A stretch of DNA of 6,803 nt from Clostridia bacterium (GTDB taxonomy: Bacteria > Bacillota_A > Clostridia > Oscillospirales > Acutalibacteraceae), in NCBI GenBank assembly GCA_024699005.1, contig JAILQN010000335.1, forward strand, positions 1-6,803, given 5' to 3'. Below the pieces are notes generated by a model. It had not been told where the DNA came from, did not search any database, and saw only the letters and a program-made list of their open reading frames with translations. Below, one piece after another: positions 4,770 to 6,803 of this stretch (the first letter of the stretch is position 1; every line of letters begins with the position of its first letter). A program made the position numbers and the translations under genes.

Positions 4770-6797
4770 ATGAAAAAGCTTATATACAGATCCGAAACCT
4801 ATTCGATATATGCCGGTGAACACGCGATCGTCTATCGGCTTGCCGATCCTCGGGCAGAGATCCCTGTCGCGTGGCCGGAGATCGAAATCGACGGAAAAAC
4901 TGTTTCCGCCGTTCCCGACAGCGTCGAAACGGTCGACCGCCGGTTCCTGAACGGCGAAATTGAGCAGATCACTCTGCGCGGTGTTTTCGGCGGCGTGTTC
5001 ACGTTGGTGATGAAGCTGCGCGTCTGCGCTGCTGCTCCGTTCGTCCGGTTTTGCTATGAGCTTTCCGCATCCTCGCCCGCGTATCTTACAAAGAAACACG
5101 GAGACAATCTGATCTACCTGAGCTGGTCAACCGAACACAATTGCGCGCGCACAGAAGTGCGTTTATCGGAGTTCAACTCACTATTTCACTGCTACTGTCT
5201 GCGGGAACTTCCGGCATTTGAGCATGAGGACGAGCTTATCGGTCCGATACTCGCGGAGGAGCGCCCGGGATACGCCATGCTTGCCGCCTATGAACACGGG
5301 TCCACGTATCCCGACAAATACTTATGCTTCGTACGGGAGGGGGAACGCATCGCGCTCAGGGCCTGCCGCGGAAATTACCGGAACAATCAGCCCATACATG
5401 AACAGCCGCTGGATACCATCTGGTTTCAGTTCGGCGCGGTCAAAGGGGCGCGGGATGAGCTTGCCAGGGCGTACCGCGCGTTCCAGCTCTCATACTGCAC
5501 GCTGAACGCCGCGAGCAGAAAACCCTATATTTTTTATAACACGTGGGCGTTCCAGGAACGGAACAGGTTTTATAACAGGCAGCAGTATCTGTCCTCAATG
5601 AATCAGGAGAGGATCGAGCTGGAGATCGATATCGCGCACCGCATGGGAGTCGACGTGTTCGTCATAGACGCCGGCTGGTTTGAGCGGACCGGCGACTGGC
5701 TTGTCAACCGGAAACGGTTTCCTTCCGGGATGGAGCATATCCGAGACCTGCTGGAAGAACGCGGCATGAAACTCGGGCTGTGGTTCGGCCCGACTTCCGC
5801 GGGGGTGAACAGCGAGATACTCCGGCGGCATCCGGACGATCTGACCTGTCTTGAGGGCGAAACTCCCGGATCTTTCGGCGTATGGGAGACAGAACAGAGC
5901 TATGAAATGTGCATGGCCTCTTCCTTTTGGGAGGATTTCGCGGACAGGCTGATCACTCTGGCCCGCACTGTCGGCGTGCGTTATTTCAAATGGGACGGCG
6001 TCGGCATGTTCGGCTGCGACAGATCCGGTCACTTCCACGGCGATGAAAGTACAGACGCACAGGATAGACACGACTGCTACAGCTTCCTTGCCGGAACGTA
6101 CCTTTCAAAGGCCGCGGATAAGCTGTGCGCCGCCGTGCCGGACGCTATCGTCGACATGGACATTACCGAGAGCGGCCGTTACGTGGGACTCGGTTTCCTT
6201 TCCAGCGGTAAATATTTCGCGATCAATAACGGACCGTATTATCAGAACTATGATATCCGTATCCCGGATGACACATGGACCAATATTTTCGTCAATCCCG
6301 GTCCGGCGCGGACGTGGATAATGCGGCAGGGGCTCAGCTATGATAAATGGATCCCTTCGGTGCTGATGATGGCGCATTATCTCCCGGATGACCCCGAGCG
6401 GTCTCAGCTGATGAATCTTGCGTCGCTTATCCTCGGTCAGAACGGTATCTGGGGCGATCTCCCGGGCGTGTCGGAAGAGGGCGTGGAACGGTTCGGGAAA
6501 GTGCTCGGCGTATATAAACGGGTAAGGGACGATATCACAAATGCTTATCCCGTTGTATCAGGCAGACCGGGTGAAGCGTTTGAAGTATATGAAAAAATCA
6601 ATGAAAAGACCGGACGCGGAGTGGTCGCCTTATTCGGCAACGCAGACGGGAAGTACGTCTATAAGCTGACTTCAGATACTGCCGAAGACGCGACAGTCTT
6701 CGGCCCGGCAAAGCTTTTAAGAGACGGCGGCGAAATACGCATAGAAGCAAATATTGACGCTCCCGAAGCGGCGATCGTATTTTTCGGAGGCGCATGA
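4770..6797 (+). CDS. GH36/melibiase-like glycoside hydrolase, atypical active site
   Basis: Predicted cytoplasmic glycosidase of the alpha-galactosidase superfamily (clan GH-D); there is no signal peptide. Layout fits GH36: N-terminal beta-sandwich (about 1-245), TIM barrel (about 250-585) and C-terminal beta-sandwich (about 595-675); 675 residues is slightly short for the family. Barrel landmarks are YNTWAF (256-261), FVIDAGWF (297-304), NRKRFPSGM (313-321), MKLGLWFGP (333-341) and RYFKWDG (404-410). Asp409 in the KWD motif corresponds to the family nucleophile. The usual EPE after GLW is replaced by Gly-Pro-Thr, and the segment expected to hold the acid/base motif SDNTD reads FAINNGPYY (483-491), so the acid/base Asp seems to be Asn486 or to have moved. 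Substrate may therefore not be a simple alpha-galactoside. It is likely expressed from its own promoter, divergent from the XRE gene. Superfamily is confident; activity is uncertain. Confidence 0.85.
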   Translation: MKKLIYRSETYSIYAGEHAIVYRLADPRAEIPVAWPEIEIDGKTVSAVPDSVETVDRRFLNGEIEQITLRGVFGGVFTLVMKLRVCAAAPFVRFCYELSASSPAYLTKKHGDNLIYLSWSTEHNCARTEVRLSEFNSLFHCYCLRELPAFEHEDELIGPILAEERPGYAMLAAYEHGSTYPDKYLCFVREGERIALRACRGNYRNNQPIHEQPLDTIWFQFGAVKGARDELARAYRAFQLSYCTLNAASRKPYIFYNTWAFQERNRFYNRQQYLSSMNQERIELEIDIAHRMGVDVFVIDAGWFERTGDWLVNRKRFPSGMEHIRDLLEERGMKLGLWFGPTSAGVNSEILRRHPDDLTCLEGETPGSFGVWETEQSYEMCMASSFWEDFADRLITLARTVGVRYFKWDGVGMFGCDRSGHFHGDESTDAQDRHDCYSFLAGTYLSKAADKLCAAVPDAIVDMDITESGRYVGLGFLSSGKYFAINNGPYYQNYDIRIPDDTWTNIFVNPGPARTWIMRQGLSYDKWIPSVLMMAHYLPDDPERSQLMNLASLILGQNGIWGDLPGVSEEGVERFGKVLGVYKRVRDDITNAYPVVSGRPGEAFEVYEKINEKTGRGVVALFGNADGKYVYKLTSDTAEDATVFGPAKLLRDGGEIRIEANIDAPEAAIVFFGGA

Positions 6798-6803
6798 TAT
6801 AAT

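Noticed and set aside
4160..4819. Plus-strand open frame across the XRE gene and intergenic region
   Set aside because: It is antisense to a clear helix-turn-helix gene, has unnatural composition rich in Phe, Cys and Arg, and runs through both promoters.
6794..6803. ATG overlapping the GH36-like stop codon, with GGAGG just upstream
   Set aside because: The frame reads ATG ATA TAA, so it ends after two codons; the ribosome-like GGAGG is part of the codons for the C-terminal Gly residues.
6798..6803. Perfect TATAAT at the window end
   Set aside because: No -35 box is found 16-18 bases upstream (the TTGACG at 6754-6759 is 38 bases away), and the downstream sequence is not visible.

Overview
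The window is a compact carbohydrate-degradation locus of bacterial type: four complete protein genes fill almost all 6.8 kb, with no RNA genes, CRISPR array, mobile element or gene-free stretch over 300 bases. Strong GGAGG-type ribosome sites, sigma70/sigmaA-like promoters and an XRE regulator of a kind I associate with Clostridia point to an anaerobic Bacillota member (class Clostridia, possibly an uncultured gut lineage). This placement is inference; no phylogenetic marker is present.

Layout. Positions 12-2246 (+) encode a 744-residue exported protein with a clear signal peptide and two pectate-lyase-3-like beta-helix modules in tandem. A short gap leads to 2285-4147 (+), a 620-residue DUF4838 protein with an alpha-glucuronidase-like N-terminal fold and a hydrophobic leader. 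These two look like one transcription unit. A convergent 30-bp junction follows, then 4178-4630 (-), a 150-residue XRE-family DNA-binding protein. A 139-bp divergent intergenic region carries one promoter in each direction and three ATGA/TCAT inverted repeats. Positions 4770-6797 (+) encode a 675-residue cytoplasmic GH36/melibiase-like enzyme that ends six bases before the window does.

How they may work together. The two exported proteins would process a complex polysaccharide outside the cell (possibly uronic-acid-containing), and the GH36-like protein would act on an imported oligosaccharide. No transporter is seen, so the locus probably continues beyond the window. The XRE protein is divergently placed from the GH36-like gene and could regulate both promoters, but it has no sugar-sensing domain and may be an unrelated housekeeping-type regulator.

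The points most worth a second look are the GH36-like enzyme, whose usual acid/base motif appears replaced by Asn-Asn-Gly-Pro; the symmetric operator-like repeats between the divergent promoters; and the GH55-like tandem beta-helix design of the first gene. I see no definite new multi-gene system; the novelty is mainly at the level of enzyme specificity.
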